DNA from: Daejeonella sp. H1SJ63
GTDB lineage: Bacteria > Bacteroidota > Bacteroidia > Sphingobacteriales > Sphingobacteriaceae
Assembly (NCBI RefSeq): GCF_029360775.1
Contig: NZ_JARKMZ010000002.1
Location: 144,628-208,627 of the forward strand
Direction: 5' to 3'
Length of the DNA: 64,000 nt
Shown piece by piece: positions 26,053 through 36,213 of this stretch (position 1 is the first letter of the stretch; every line of letters begins with the position of its first letter). Both the position numbers and the translations under genes were made by a program. The notes beneath the pieces were generated by a model. The model was not told the origin of the DNA, ran no database searches, and was given only the letters and a program-made list of their open reading frames with translations.

Positions 26053-27585
26053 ATGGCTGGAGGTAAAGAAACCCCAAGGCAGAAAATGATTGGAATACTG
26101 TATCTGGTTCTACTGGGTTTGGTAGCGCTTAATGTAAGTGATTCAATCCTTGAAGCCTTCAAAAATTTAACAGATAGCTTGAACGCTTCTACCCAAAATG
26201 TTCAGAGTGGGGTAGATGCAACATATGCTTCATTTGAGGCTACAAAGTTAAAGGATGAACCTGAACGGGCTCGTCCAATCTATGAAAAAGCAAAAAAAGC
26301 CAGCTCATATACTGCTGAGCTTGAAACTTACGTTGCCAGTCTGAAAAAGCTGATGGAGCAGGAAGGCGGTGGATACAATGAGTCTACCGGAGATATAAGT
26401 GCAAGAGATAATTTAGATATTTCTTCCCGTTTAATGATCAATCAGAAGCGCGCTGTAGAATTAAAGAAAAAGATCAATGAAACACGTGAAAAGCTGATTT
26501 CACTTCTTGATGAAAAGGAACGTGGCAATATTAATTTTTCACTTATTGCTGTTGATCCGCCAAACAGAGGTGGGGTAAAAAGGTCATGGGAACAATCTAA
26601 TTTTGGGGATGGTATTCCTCTGACAGCTGCGATCACGGCCCTTGCAAAGATTCAGGCTGATGCAAAAAATGCAGAATCTGAGGTTGTTAAAAAAATTCTC
26701 GGAACGATGGATAGAGCGGTAGTAAACCTGGATCAGTTTTCAGCAGTGGCCGTGGCTCCAACATCTTATTTGATTGCTGGCCAGCCTTATTCTGCCGAAG
26801 TATTTCTTACTGCATCCGATTCAAAATCAAGTCCGGATATTACAGTAGGCGGGGCCAGACTGCAGATTAAAGATGGAAAAGGAACTTATACGGTGAATAC
26901 AAGTAAGGAAGGAATCTTTAGCTGGACAGGAACGGTTCGGGTAAAGCAGACAGATGGTTCTGTTAAAACATATATCACTCCTGAACAGAAATATCAGGTT
27001 GCACGCCCTTCGGTTGTGGTTTCTCCTGATAAAATGAATGTATTTTATGTAGGTGTTCCTAATCCGGTTTCTGTTTCGGCTCCGGGTATTCCGAAAGAAA
27101 ATTTGTCTGTTACTATCAGTGGAGGCACTATTTCCGGTTCAAATGGAAAGTATACTGTTAATGTTAGTGCTCCCGGAAGTGTAGCCAAGGTGAATGTATC
27201 AGCTAATATCAATGGGAAGGTCCAGAATATTGGTTCAAGCGATTTTCGTGTAAAACGTATTCCTGACCCTAAGGCTAAATTTGCCGGTAAGACCGGTGGA
27301 AACCTTAGTGCTGTAGTAATCAAATCACAGAGTTCTATATTTGCAATTCTGGATCAGTTTGATTTTGACGCAAAATTTGAAGTGACCAGATTCAGTCTTG
27401 TTATTGCCAGACCACGTGCTGATGTGGTTGTATTACAGGGAACGGGCAACTCATTCAGTCAGCAGATGCGTGCTGCCGTTGCAGCTGTTACTCCGGGATC
27501 CCGTGTAATTTTTGATGATATTGTTGCGGTTGGCCCTGACGGAACACAAAGACAGTTAGATCCAATGGCCTTTAAAGCAAATTAA
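26053..27585 (+). CDS. gldM: T9SS/gliding motor shaft protein GldM (PorM)
   Basis: A 510-residue protein starting MAGGKETPRQKMIGILYLVL, the family signature, with one membrane helix at about residues 14-34. The periplasmic part has a helical first domain and then several Ig-like beta domains (about residues 225-510). GldM dimers span the periplasm and transmit motor torque from GldL to the GldK/GldN ring. Length is typical. It is separated from gldN by five bases. Confidence 0.96.
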   Translation: MAGGKETPRQKMIGILYLVLLGLVALNVSDSILEAFKNLTDSLNASTQNVQSGVDATYASFEATKLKDEPERARPIYEKAKKASSYTAELETYVASLKKLMEQEGGGYNESTGDISARDNLDISSRLMINQKRAVELKKKINETREKLISLLDEKERGNINFSLIAVDPPNRGGVKRSWEQSNFGDGIPLTAAITALAKIQADAKNAESEVVKKILGTMDRAVVNLDQFSAVAVAPTSYLIAGQPYSAEVFLTASDSKSSPDITVGGARLQIKDGKGTYTVNTSKEGIFSWTGTVRVKQTDGSVKTYITPEQKYQVARPSVVVSPDKMNVFYVGVPNPVSVSAPGIPKENLSVTISGGTISGSNGKYTVNVSAPGSVAKVNVSANINGKVQNIGSSDFRVKRIPDPKAKFAGKTGGNLSAVVIKSQSSIFAILDQFDFDAKFEVTRFSLVIARPRADVVVLQGTGNSFSQQMRAAVAAVTPGSRVIFDDIVAVGPDGTQRQLDPMAFKAN

Positions 27586-27590
27586 TTGGT

Positions 27591-28457
27591 ATGAAAAAGA
27601 TAGTTTTTGCCTTGATCCTTATTGCCGCCACACTTCGTTTGAGTGCTCAGGCCCCTAATTTAAATAATGGTACAAAACCGAAACCGGCTGAAAGACCATT
27701 GGATGGGTATTATCAGAAGACCAATATCCTGAGTGCTAAAGTAAGTCCTTATGCAAGTCTCAGAGAATCTGATGTCATGTTCAGAAAGCGCGTTTGGCGC
27801 GAAATTGACCTTCGCGAAAAGGTAAACATGATTTTTGCTTCTCCCAAGGCAAGATTAATTACGATTCTTACTGATGCAATTCAGGCAGGTGAATTAACTG
27901 CTTATGATGCAAGCAGTACTAAAGATGATGTTAACGGAGATGAGTTTTCGGTTGTTTTAAAACCCGAAGAGGCGATGGCTAAATTTGCAGACAGTGTACT
28001 TGTACCTATCTTTGATAAAGATGGTAACCAGACCGGAACTGTGGTTAAAGCCGGAGAGTTCAATCCCGATAGTATTGTTAAATTTCGTATTAAAGAAGAC
28101 TGGATTTTTGATAAGCAGCGTTCAGTTTTTGAACCTCGTATTGTGGGCATTGCTCCAATGATTCGTATTTCAGCTGCAGGCCAGGCATTTGATGAGCAGC
28201 CTGCATTCTGGATTTATTTTCCTGAAGTACGCCATTTGCTGGTTACCAAGGCTGTTGTAAACAGAAATAACGACGCGACAGGATTGAGTTATGACGATAT
28301 CTTCATGAAGCGTGTTTTTGCAAGCTATATTGTTAAGGAATCAAATCCGGAGGATTTGCGGATTAAAGATTATGCAGTTGGCATAGACAAGTTGTATGAA
28401 TCCGAGAGAGTGAAGAAAGACCTGATGGACTTTGAACATGATCTCTGGTCGTTCTGA
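27591..28457 (+). CDS. gldN: T9SS ring protein GldN (PorN)
   Basis: A 288-residue periplasmic protein with a cleavable signal peptide (residues 1-19, after LSAQ). It matches GldN/PorN: LDGYYQKTNILSAKVSPY near the N-terminus, RKRVWREIDLREKVN and FWIYFPEVRHLLVTKAV. It associates with GldK in the outer-membrane-proximal ring of the type IX secretion system. It is the last gene of the operon and is followed by a strong terminator. Length and order (K-L-M-N) are canonical. Confidence 0.95.
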   Translation: MKKIVFALILIAATLRLSAQAPNLNNGTKPKPAERPLDGYYQKTNILSAKVSPYASLRESDVMFRKRVWREIDLREKVNMIFASPKARLITILTDAIQAGELTAYDASSTKDDVNGDEFSVVLKPEEAMAKFADSVLVPIFDKDGNQTGTVVKAGEFNPDSIVKFRIKEDWIFDKQRSVFEPRIVGIAPMIRISAAGQAFDEQPAFWIYFPEVRHLLVTKAVVNRNNDATGLSYDDIFMKRVFASYIVKESNPEDLRIKDYAVGIDKLYESERVKKDLMDFEHDLWSF

Positions 28458-28483
28458 CCATTCAGGATAAGCTCATATATAAA

Positions 28484-28521
28484 GATGCCGGCAGAATGTG
28501 ATATTCTTCCGGCATTTTTAT
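28484..28521 (+). terminator. Terminator after gldN
   Basis: ATGCCGG and CCGGCAT arms frame a partly paired interior (AGAAT/ATTCT), followed by TTTTTATTT. It ends the gldKLMN transcript just before the convergent uvrC stop codon. Confidence 0.75.
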
Positions 28522-30317
28522 TTGAAATAACTTAGCAGGGCAGCTGCCTGACTTTTGTTTAGTACCTCCAGCAGTTCATTTTCAGTAGCTTCTTTTATTT
28601 TTTTCACTGACTTAAAATGGCGCAGCAGATTTTCTGCCGATATTCTTCCCACTCCGGGAATGTTTTCCAGTTCTGTGGCAAGAGTAGCCTTATTCCTTCT
28701 TTTTCTGTGGAAGGTAATCCCGAACCGGTGTGCTTCATCCCTTAGCTGCTGAATGACTTTCAGACTTTCAGATTTTTTATCAAGATATAATGGATACTGA
28801 TCGCCCGGATAATACAGCTCTTCGAGCCTCTTTGCTATTCCTATAACAGTTACCTGTTTGTCAATTCCCAAAGTTTTCAGACTTTTTATTGCTGATGATA
28901 ACTGTCCTTTACCACCGTCAATAACAATAAGCTGGGGTAAACTTTGGCCCTCATCAAGCATCCTTCTGTATCTTCTGTAAACGGCCTCTTCCATGGTAGC
29001 AAAGTCGTTGGGGCCTTCAACGGTCTTAACATTGAAATGTCTGTAATCTTTTTTGGATGGCTTTGCATCTTTAAATACAACTATTGCTGATACCGGAAAC
29101 TTTCCGTGAAAGTTTGAGTTATCAAAGCATTCAATATGCCTTGGCAGCTGATTCAGGCGGAGATCTTTCATGATCTGGTTTAGCAGACGGTCAGTTTTTA
29201 GTCCGGGGTTAAGCTTTTCATATTGTTCCAGTTTTTCCCGTTTGAAAAAGAGAACATTCTTTTGAGACAGTTCCAGTAATTTTTTCTTTTCCCCGAGCTT
29301 GGGAATAGTGAATTTTATGCCCGAATCATCCGGTAGTTCGACCTCAAATGGAACAATGATTTCTTTAGCATGACTTTTAAATCTTGTTCTGAATTCTGCG
29401 ATTGCTATGCTTAATAACTCTTCATCGGTTTCGTCAAGGCGCTTTTTCATTTCCAGTGTCTGGGTCTGAATTACTGTGCCGTTCATTACTTTCAGGAAAT
29501 TAACAAAAGCATGTTTTTCATCAGTCGCAATACTGAAAACGTCTACATCGCTTATTGATGAGTTAACTATGGTTGATTTACTCTGGTAGCGCTCAAGAAG
29601 ATCATATTTTGATTTTAAATGATGGGAAAGTTCGAAATTCAGCTCCTCTACCGATTCGTCAAGCTGTTTCTTCAGCCTCCTGATTACACCACCGGTTTTT
29701 CCATTCAGGATGTCTTTTATCTCTGCAATGCTCTGATCGTAATCTTCTTCTGATTGAAAGGCCTGGCACGGACCTTTGCAGTTCCCTATCTGATATTCGA
29801 GGCAGATTCTGAACTTCCCGGCATCGATATTTTCCTTTGTCAAAGGCAGGCTGCATGTTCTGAGCGGATAAATCTCTTTGATCATACCCAGAATGGTATG
29901 CATCATACTTACCGATGCATATGGACCAAAATAGGTTGAGCCATCGCGGATAATCTTTCTGGTCCAGAAGATGCGTGGAAATTTTTCATGCTTAATGATG
30001 ATCCATGGATAAGTCTTATCATCTTTAAGCATGACATTATACCTTGGCTGATGCTTTTTGATCAGACTGTTTTCGAGCAGCCAGGCATCAATTTCAGTAT
30101 CAACAATCGTAAAGGTGATTTTGCGGATCTTACTGACCAGTACCCTGGTTTTGGCATTTACCCTGTAATTGTCCTTATTGAAATAAGAGGAAACTCTGTT
30201 TTTAAGATTTTTGGCTTTGCCTATATAGATCAGTTCATCAGTGTCTGACCAGAACTGATAAACACCTGGTTTTTGCGGGAGTTTCCTTAACTCGGAGCGA
30301 TAATCAAAGTCTTTCAT
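28518..30317 (-). CDS. uvrC: UvrABC system protein C
   Basis: A 599-residue excinuclease subunit. It has an N-terminal GIY-YIG nuclease domain (GVYQFWSDTDELIYIGKAKN, about residues 18-37), a UvrBC helical region in the middle, the RNase H-like C-terminal endonuclease domain (HIECFDNSNFHGKFPVSAIV, VIDGGKGQLSSA) and a helix-hairpin-helix tail (ENIPGVGRISAENLLRHF). UvrC makes both incisions in nucleotide excision repair. Length is normal and all domains are intact. Confidence 0.97.
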   Translation of the reverse strand: MKDFDYRSELRKLPQKPGVYQFWSDTDELIYIGKAKNLKNRVSSYFNKDNYRVNAKTRVLVSKIRKITFTIVDTEIDAWLLENSLIKKHQPRYNVMLKDDKTYPWIIIKHEKFPRIFWTRKIIRDGSTYFGPYASVSMMHTILGMIKEIYPLRTCSLPLTKENIDAGKFRICLEYQIGNCKGPCQAFQSEEDYDQSIAEIKDILNGKTGGVIRRLKKQLDESVEELNFELSHHLKSKYDLLERYQSKSTIVNSSISDVDVFSIATDEKHAFVNFLKVMNGTVIQTQTLEMKKRLDETDEELLSIAIAEFRTRFKSHAKEIIVPFEVELPDDSGIKFTIPKLGEKKKLLELSQKNVLFFKREKLEQYEKLNPGLKTDRLLNQIMKDLRLNQLPRHIECFDNSNFHGKFPVSAIVVFKDAKPSKKDYRHFNVKTVEGPNDFATMEEAVYRRYRRMLDEGQSLPQLIVIDGGKGQLSSAIKSLKTLGIDKQVTVIGIAKRLEELYYPGDQYPLYLDKKSESLKVIQQLRDEAHRFGITFHRKRRNKATLATELENIPGVGRISAENLLRHFKSVKKIKEATENELLEVLNKSQAAALLSYFK

Positions 30318-30365
30318 AATATATGATATGCCCGACCCCGGGATTGTTCCTGAAGATGATCTTTT

Positions 30366-32603
30366 CTAGAATCCAAGTTTTTTGTCCTGTTCTGTCTGAC
30401 CCGGTTGCTGCCGGGAATATGCTCCGCAATCCAGGATCGTGGTAATTCCACCTTTAGGTAAAGGGAAATCACCTTTACTGTATTTCAATGTTGGATCTGC
30501 ATATACTTTTTGCATGTAAAGGCCAAATATTGGCAGGGCAGTGTTGGCCCCCTCTCCGAATGAGGTTGTACTGAAATGAATGGCTCTGTCTTCTGCTCCG
30601 GTCCATACTCCGGTTACCAGCTCAGGGGTAATACCCATGAACCAGCCGTCGGAGTTATTCTGTGTTGTGCCGGTTTTTCCTCCAATTGGATTGGTCAGAT
30701 TGTATTTCCAGCCTAATCGCACTCCGGTGCCTTCTTTTACAACCGCTTTAAGCATATCGGTCATAACGTAGGCTGTTTGTTCATCCAGAACTACTTTTAC
30801 TTTAGGCCGGCGTTCATAGATCACATTGCCGTTCTTATCCTCTATACGCAACAGATAAATCGGCTCTGTCCATACCCCATGATTAACAAACACAGAATAT
30901 GCTCCAACCATATCATAAACTGATGCATCAAATGAACCCAGACAGATAGATGGAACGGCAGGAACATCGCTGGTAATTCCCATGTTTTTGGTAAGAGTTG
31001 CTACGGCAGTCGGACCAACCTGTTTCATCATGTAGGCAGTCACATAATTTTGCGAGTTGGCCAATGCCTTCTTAAGCGTAAGAGTTCCCGGTAACGGATT
31101 GTATGCTTTTGGCGTCCAGACCGTTCCATCTCCTGCATCTATTCCTACAGGCTCATTGGCAACAGTATAACATGGAGAGTAACCACCGTTTCCGATTGCT
31201 ACAGCATAAGTAAATGGTTTGGCCGTAGAACCAACCTGCCGGGTACCCATTTTTACCTGATCGTATTTAAAATGGGTATAATTAGTGCCACCAACCCATG
31301 CACGTATGTATCCGGTTTGTGGTTCCATTGACATAACTGCATTTCTGAGCATTAATTTATAATACTTAATAGAGTCCAATGGGCGCATCAATGTGTCAAT
31401 CTCACCTCTCCAGCTGAATATGCTCATACGGGCAGGTGTTTTAAAGTTTTGCAGAATCTCTTCTTCACTCTTGCCTTCAGATTTAAGCTGCTGATAACGG
31501 TCTGAACGGCGCATGCCCTGATCAATAAGTGTCTTGGCTTCCTGAAAGTTAAACGGATCTCTGCCTTTCCATGAATTATTGAACTGAACCTGCAGTATTT
31601 TAAGGTATTCCTGCTGAGATTGTTCAGCATATTTCTGCATGCGCGAATTTATAGTGGTATAGATCTTCAATCCATCTCTGTCAAGGTCGTATGGGGTTCC
31701 GTCAGCTTTGTAAATAGAATTTTCTTCCAGTGTTTGCTGGATATCTTTCTTTAAAACGGTTCTGAAATAGGGGGCAGATCCTTCATTATGATCTGATGGA
31801 TTAAAGTCGAGTTTAAGCGGAATTTCTTTAAGGCGTTCCTTTTCTTCATCACTGATGTAGTTGGCCTTGTTCATATTCTCTATAACCGTATTCCGTCGCA
31901 ATAATGCCCGTTCAGGGTTTCTGTATGGATTATATAATGATGGCCCTTTCAGCATGCCGATAAGGATGGCAGCCTGTTCAGGTTTGAGCTTATCGGGTGT
32001 AGTGCTGAAATAGGTTCTTGCAGCCGATTTGATTCCATAAGTATTATAGGAGCCAAAGTCTACGGTATTCAGATACATGGTAATAATCTCTTCCTTGGTA
32101 TACTGGCGCTCCAGTTTGACCGCAACAATGAGTTCCTGCGATTTCTGGATCAATCGTTTCATGAAATTTCTGGAACGTCCTTCTTTCGAGAACAGGTTAA
32201 GTGCAAGCTGCTGGGTAATCGTACTTGCTCCCTGCCTGTTCCCGGCAAGGTTATAAAAAATAACAGTAAACGTACGTTTGAAGTCAATGCCCGAATGGTT
32301 ATAAAAGCGAATATCTTCTGTGGCGATCAGGGCATTAATTACGTTTGGCGATATTTCATCATAACGAACATTGGAACGGTTCTGTACATAATAGGTTCCT
32401 AAAACCACATTGTCATCAGAAATAACTTCAGATGCCTGATTACTTTTTGGATTTTCTAGAGTCCGCAGATCAGGAAGTCTTCCAAATAGTCCGAGTCCGA
32501 TGCTGAAAATCAGTATAGCGCCAAAAGCAATAATTCCGATGATCCATTTCCAGAAAAGGATGGTATATCGATTTAATTCTTGCTTTGTTAAAGGGGAATT
32601 CAT
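30366..32603 (-). CDS. Class A penicillin-binding protein (PBP1A-type)
   Basis: A 745-residue bifunctional peptidoglycan synthase with one N-terminal membrane anchor (about residues 18-40). The GT51 glycosyltransferase domain shows EDIRFYNHSGIDFKRT and GASTITQQLALNLF. The transpeptidase domain has the active-site STAKPF motif, an SQN motif and KTGTTQNNSDGWF. It polymerises and crosslinks peptidoglycan in the periplasm. The gene lies 12 bases downstream of the SprE/PorW-like lipoprotein gene on the same strand, so cell-wall synthesis and a T9SS-related factor appear to share a transcript. Confidence 0.96.
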   Translation of the reverse strand: MNSPLTKQELNRYTILFWKWIIGIIAFGAILIFSIGLGLFGRLPDLRTLENPKSNQASEVISDDNVVLGTYYVQNRSNVRYDEISPNVINALIATEDIRFYNHSGIDFKRTFTVIFYNLAGNRQGASTITQQLALNLFSKEGRSRNFMKRLIQKSQELIVAVKLERQYTKEEIITMYLNTVDFGSYNTYGIKSAARTYFSTTPDKLKPEQAAILIGMLKGPSLYNPYRNPERALLRRNTVIENMNKANYISDEEKERLKEIPLKLDFNPSDHNEGSAPYFRTVLKKDIQQTLEENSIYKADGTPYDLDRDGLKIYTTINSRMQKYAEQSQQEYLKILQVQFNNSWKGRDPFNFQEAKTLIDQGMRRSDRYQQLKSEGKSEEEILQNFKTPARMSIFSWRGEIDTLMRPLDSIKYYKLMLRNAVMSMEPQTGYIRAWVGGTNYTHFKYDQVKMGTRQVGSTAKPFTYAVAIGNGGYSPCYTVANEPVGIDAGDGTVWTPKAYNPLPGTLTLKKALANSQNYVTAYMMKQVGPTAVATLTKNMGITSDVPAVPSICLGSFDASVYDMVGAYSVFVNHGVWTEPIYLLRIEDKNGNVIYERRPKVKVVLDEQTAYVMTDMLKAVVKEGTGVRLGWKYNLTNPIGGKTGTTQNNSDGWFMGITPELVTGVWTGAEDRAIHFSTTSFGEGANTALPIFGLYMQKVYADPTLKYSKGDFPLPKGGITTILDCGAYSRQQPGQTEQDKKLGF

Positions 32604-32615
32604 AGCTGTTTTGTA

Positions 32616-35357
32616 TTAGTAATGCTTCTTATAAAACTCAACATAGCGGTCAAGTGTTTCTTTATCACTTATCTTTTCCAGATTTTGCTGGCTTATATAG
32701 AACGTATCATATTTTGTTGCAGGTATTTTCATGATCTCTCCCATCATCGGACTGATCTTGTTATAATAATCATCAGCAGCTGCTTTACCGGCAACAGGAC
32801 CCACAAATATCAGCTGATTTTGATCAGAGATTTGTTTTAACTGATGCTTGATCACAATTCCCGGCAAATTTACGCGGTTAAACTGTCCGATTCCAAAACG
32901 TGAGGAGCTTAAATTTACTGAAGGGTCAGAGACGTTTACGACGAAATAGAAATCACCGGATTCCGATGCTGAAAAGAATTCATTTATTGCAGGAGTCTCC
33001 ATCCCTGACTGAGCGATTACAGGTCCGGTCTTTACAATAGGATCTTTCAATTCAGGTACAGGGGCGATTGCTGTTTTCTCTGCAATTGCAGATACTTCTT
33101 TAGTAGCTATAGTCTGCTCTGTCTGTGGCTCTATGATGAAACGATCTTTGTTGGGATCATGATCGATCAAAGCTGTTGTCCTTCCTGCCATTTCTGGTCT
33201 GTTAGTGTCTATAAATACCAGATGGCCTTTTACTAAAGGTACAATTAGTTTTTCATCAGGATAAGCTTTTACGATTTCTTTGAATGCGGTTTCAAGCATG
33301 TTAAGTTTTTGAGTATGTCCCAGAGCCAGAGCTCTTAAATAATCTAATTGTGCAGACGAACGCTTATCTGTACCTCCTGAAATAAATTTGTCGATTGAGT
33401 TGATTACTTCAACATATTTTCTTTCCGTATACCTGTCGTAGGTTTCATTGTAAAGCCGGTTAAATGCCAGTTGCTTCTCATCATTTTTTTGACTGTATTC
33501 CGGGTCAAGAATAGTTCTTGCAAACGGTGAAGCAGAGTATTGATTCAGCAATATGTTTTTATACTCATCTGATCTTGTTTGGTTTACATTAAGATACAGA
33601 CGATAAAGGTTGTAATAAACTGCCGGTTTATTCGAATTGCCGGGGAAGCGTTTCAGGAGCTGCTCGTAGGTCTTTACTGCTTCTGCGGTATCCAGTGCCA
33701 CTTCTCTGTAATAGCTGGCAACATCATACATGGCAGCAGCAATCTTTTGATCAGATATACTCTTTTTCAGGGCAGTCAGAGGAACAGACTCCATGAATGA
33801 CTTTCTGAGACTGTCTGTATTGATACTTACAGGGATGCTGTTTAATTGGAGGAAAGGGTCTGCGCCTCCATTTTGTTCGGGTACAGGGATATTTGCAATA
33901 TCTGCAGCCGATTTCTGACTTCTCCTCCAGTTATCCTCAAGCTTCCGGCTCCCCCAGCGTTTTTTGAAGTCGAGCATCCCTTGCTTTATTGCCATTTCAT
34001 TGTTGAAATAGAATTTACTGTCGCCGGTAATTCCGCTTATCTGGTTTTGGGAAGCAGGGCTGTTGTTTCCCTGTGTAAGCTTTAGCCTTGCTTTTAATTC
34101 TTCCTGTTTTAGCAGAGATTCTATTTTTAATTCTCTTTCTGATTCTGAGAGTCCGGCAATCATCTGAAGAGTGTCCTCCCTGGCAATAATTGAAAGCCTG
34201 TCGGCAAGCAGTTCCAGGTTATCAGCCTTTTTTTTGATTAATGCGTAATCCGGATGTACTTTCGGTAATGTTGTAAGGGTACTGTCGTAATATGCCTTTG
34301 CATTCAGAAAATCTGATTGCTTTAAATAGATCTCTGCCAGCTGAAGGTAAGACAAAGCCTTCTGATTCAGGTTTTTTGTACTTTTTACGACTGATATTTT
34401 ATAGTTTTCAATTGCTTTTTCAGTCTGTTGTGCATTTTTAAAGCTGTTTGCAATCTGATAATAGATCTGGTCAGCAAAGTCCTTATTCTTTTCATCTTTC
34501 AATAAGGCACTGATTAATTTTGTTCTGCCGCTTGTATCTCCGCTAAGTTCAGTCTTTAAATTGATGCGGCTCAGATATGCATTAAATGCCATTTCAAATG
34601 GGGCATTGCTCTTCAGTACTTTTGAATAATTCTGTATTGCCTCATCGTGCTGCTCACTGATTTCCTGTAATTGAGCAGTCAGATAAGTCCAGCGTATTTT
34701 GTTTTGTTTTACTTTGGTATGCTGAACAGCAAGCTTAAGTAATCTTATTGCTTCAATATCCTGTTTGGCGTAAATATGGAGTTGCGCACTAACTGCATAG
34801 ATGTCGGATACTGATTTCTTTTCTGTGCGGATATATTTTAAGGCTGAATCTATTGTTGCTTCAGCTTCCTCCAATCTGTCGGATGCGATAAGTGACCGGG
34901 CCTTCCATGCCAGAGATGCCTGACGGATTTCTTTCTGAGCCGGATAATTGCTGTATACATAGTTAAAGAACTCTACAGCATTGTAGAAGTTTGATTTAAA
35001 ATGATTGGCTTTGCCGATCAGGAAATAAGCATCGTCCACATATTTGCTGTGTGACTTCTCATTGGCTATGGTATTTGCTTTGAGAATCGCATCATCGAGT
35101 TTTTTTAATTCCGGCTGTGAAAGTATTTCCGATGGCTCCCTATAAACAGATATTACTCTGTCATAATTATCTATGTATGCCTGTTTAATATTCCTTTCGC
35201 TCTCATTAAGCAGCTCGCCTGCATTATACAGTATATTATAATGGGCTGTAAGATTCTGCATTCCCCGACTGGCAACATTTTCCTTTTGAGTACTGCAGGA
35301 AAACATGCAGAAGCTGATAAGCAGAAAATGGAGAGTGTAAAGACTTTTAGATCTCAA
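32616..35357 (-). CDS. sprE: SprE/PorW-like TPR lipoprotein (T9SS accessory)
   Basis: A 913-residue lipoprotein with signal ending CMFSCS (Cys about residue 21) and then NLTAHYNILYNAGELLNESE, which matches the conserved N-terminus of SprE/PorW proteins. Most of the rest is TPR-like helical repeats, and the last 110 residues form a separate domain (SSRFGIGQFNRVNLPGI, FVGPVAGKAAADDYYN). SprE/PorW is needed for type IX secretion and gliding and is thought to connect the secretion motor with the translocon. The assignment rests on N-terminal pattern, lipoprotein nature, length and repeats; a generic TPR lipoprotein is the alternative. Confidence 0.78.
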   Translation of the reverse strand: MRSKSLYTLHFLLISFCMFSCSTQKENVASRGMQNLTAHYNILYNAGELLNESERNIKQAYIDNYDRVISVYREPSEILSQPELKKLDDAILKANTIANEKSHSKYVDDAYFLIGKANHFKSNFYNAVEFFNYVYSNYPAQKEIRQASLAWKARSLIASDRLEEAEATIDSALKYIRTEKKSVSDIYAVSAQLHIYAKQDIEAIRLLKLAVQHTKVKQNKIRWTYLTAQLQEISEQHDEAIQNYSKVLKSNAPFEMAFNAYLSRINLKTELSGDTSGRTKLISALLKDEKNKDFADQIYYQIANSFKNAQQTEKAIENYKISVVKSTKNLNQKALSYLQLAEIYLKQSDFLNAKAYYDSTLTTLPKVHPDYALIKKKADNLELLADRLSIIAREDTLQMIAGLSESERELKIESLLKQEELKARLKLTQGNNSPASQNQISGITGDSKFYFNNEMAIKQGMLDFKKRWGSRKLEDNWRRSQKSAADIANIPVPEQNGGADPFLQLNSIPVSINTDSLRKSFMESVPLTALKKSISDQKIAAAMYDVASYYREVALDTAEAVKTYEQLLKRFPGNSNKPAVYYNLYRLYLNVNQTRSDEYKNILLNQYSASPFARTILDPEYSQKNDEKQLAFNRLYNETYDRYTERKYVEVINSIDKFISGGTDKRSSAQLDYLRALALGHTQKLNMLETAFKEIVKAYPDEKLIVPLVKGHLVFIDTNRPEMAGRTTALIDHDPNKDRFIIEPQTEQTIATKEVSAIAEKTAIAPVPELKDPIVKTGPVIAQSGMETPAINEFFSASESGDFYFVVNVSDPSVNLSSSRFGIGQFNRVNLPGIVIKHQLKQISDQNQLIFVGPVAGKAAADDYYNKISPMMGEIMKIPATKYDTFYISQQNLEKISDKETLDRYVEFYKKHY

Positions 35358-35395
35358 ATTATTCAGAGCTTGAAATTATTATAACAGAATCTTTG

Positions 35396-35403
35396 CAAAG
35401 ATA
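35396..35403 (-). promoter_or_regulatory. Candidate -7 box TATCTTTG for sprE-like/PBP operon
   Basis: On the minus strand TATCTTTG matches TAnnTTTG and would give a leader of about 30 bases before the ATG at 35357. No -33 TTTG is evident at 19 bases. Confidence 0.42.
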
Positions 35404-35542
35404 TTTTATCATAATGTATTTGTACCGATAAATATAAACTCTTTCTGCCATAATATACTTTTTGGGTCTGGCCATTCTGATCTCATTCATGCTTCAAAGA
35501 GATGCAGGGATAATTAATTCAATAAAAGCCTTATTATTTTGA

Positions 35543-35550
35543 TAGTTTTG
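35543..35550 (+). promoter_or_regulatory. Candidate -7 box TAGTTTTG for the ATP synthase operon
   Basis: TAGTTTTG is an exact TAnnTTTG match, identical to the box before gldK, with about ten bases of leader before the ATG at 35568. It is the only clear promoter-like box upstream of the atp genes. Confidence 0.5.
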
Positions 35551-35567
35551 CAACGAAATTTTAGTCT

Positions 35568-35813
35568 ATGCATCAGTCAGATGAAAATTCAGACAGGAAG
35601 GACGAAGCCCGGAATGAAAATCAGCCTTTAAAGAGCTATGCCAGATATACCGGTATGGCTTTTCAAATGATGGGAATTATTGCAGTATTTGCCTTTGCCG
35701 GGTATAAGATAGACGAATGGTACGGGCATAAGGTGCAATGGGTTACTGCCCTTGCTTGTGTACTGGGCGTATGTCTTTCTATATATCAGATTATCAGACA
35801 GTTAAAAGAATGA
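35568..35813 (+). CDS. AtpZ/AtpI-family protein
   Basis: An 81-residue protein with a polar N-terminus and two membrane helices (about residues 28-45 and 54-75). It resembles the AtpZ/AtpI family encoded at the head of F-type ATP synthase operons (YTGMAFQMMGIIAVFAFAGY and IDEWYG). AtpI-like proteins help assemble the c-ring or import Mg2+. The gene opens the atp operon and overlaps the next gene by four bases (ATGA). Confidence 0.83.
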   Translation: MHQSDENSDRKDEARNENQPLKSYARYTGMAFQMMGIIAVFAFAGYKIDEWYGHKVQWVTALACVLGVCLSIYQIIRQLKE

Positions 35814-36199
35814 GTTTATTGCGTTTCCTGACGTATTTTATTATATTTATGCTGGTGCTTGCCATAGGGCCTTATGTTATCTATGCGTATTACGCTGATA
35901 GTGAGCTTCTTATTCCTAAATTCTGGTCATTGTTTGCTATATTCGGAATAGTTACATTCAGCATATACATTATTGCTTACTGGAGGATGGGGATTAGTAA
36001 CAAGGCTTCGGGTCAGGCACTATTGGGAAGTGTGTCTGTGAAGCTGTTAATCTGCATGGTTATTGCCTTTATTTACCTCAATGGAAACAGTGTTGAGCCT
36101 CTTAAATTTATGCTCAATTTTTTTTATCTATATTTCTTTCATACAGTGTTTGAAATATATTGTTTGTTATGTAACTTGCGCAACCAAAAATTTAAGTAA
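35810..36199 (+). CDS. Small membrane protein in atp operon (ATP synthase I-like)
   Basis: The ATG at 35810 overlaps the previous stop in an ATGA junction and gives a 129-residue protein starting MSLLRFLTYFIIFMLVLAIG, the most plausible start; an earlier in-frame ATG lies inside the previous gene. There are four hydrophobic helices and little else. Position between the AtpZ-like gene and atpB suggests a role in ATP synthase assembly like AtpI, but sequence similarity is weak and the assignment is mainly contextual. Confidence 0.72.
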   Translation: MSLLRFLTYFIIFMLVLAIGPYVIYAYYADSELLIPKFWSLFAIFGIVTFSIYIIAYWRMGISNKASGQALLGSVSVKLLICMVIAFIYLNGNSVEPLKFMLNFFYLYFFHTVFEIYCLLCNLRNQKFK

Positions 36200-36213
36200 A
36201 TTCCTTATAATAA

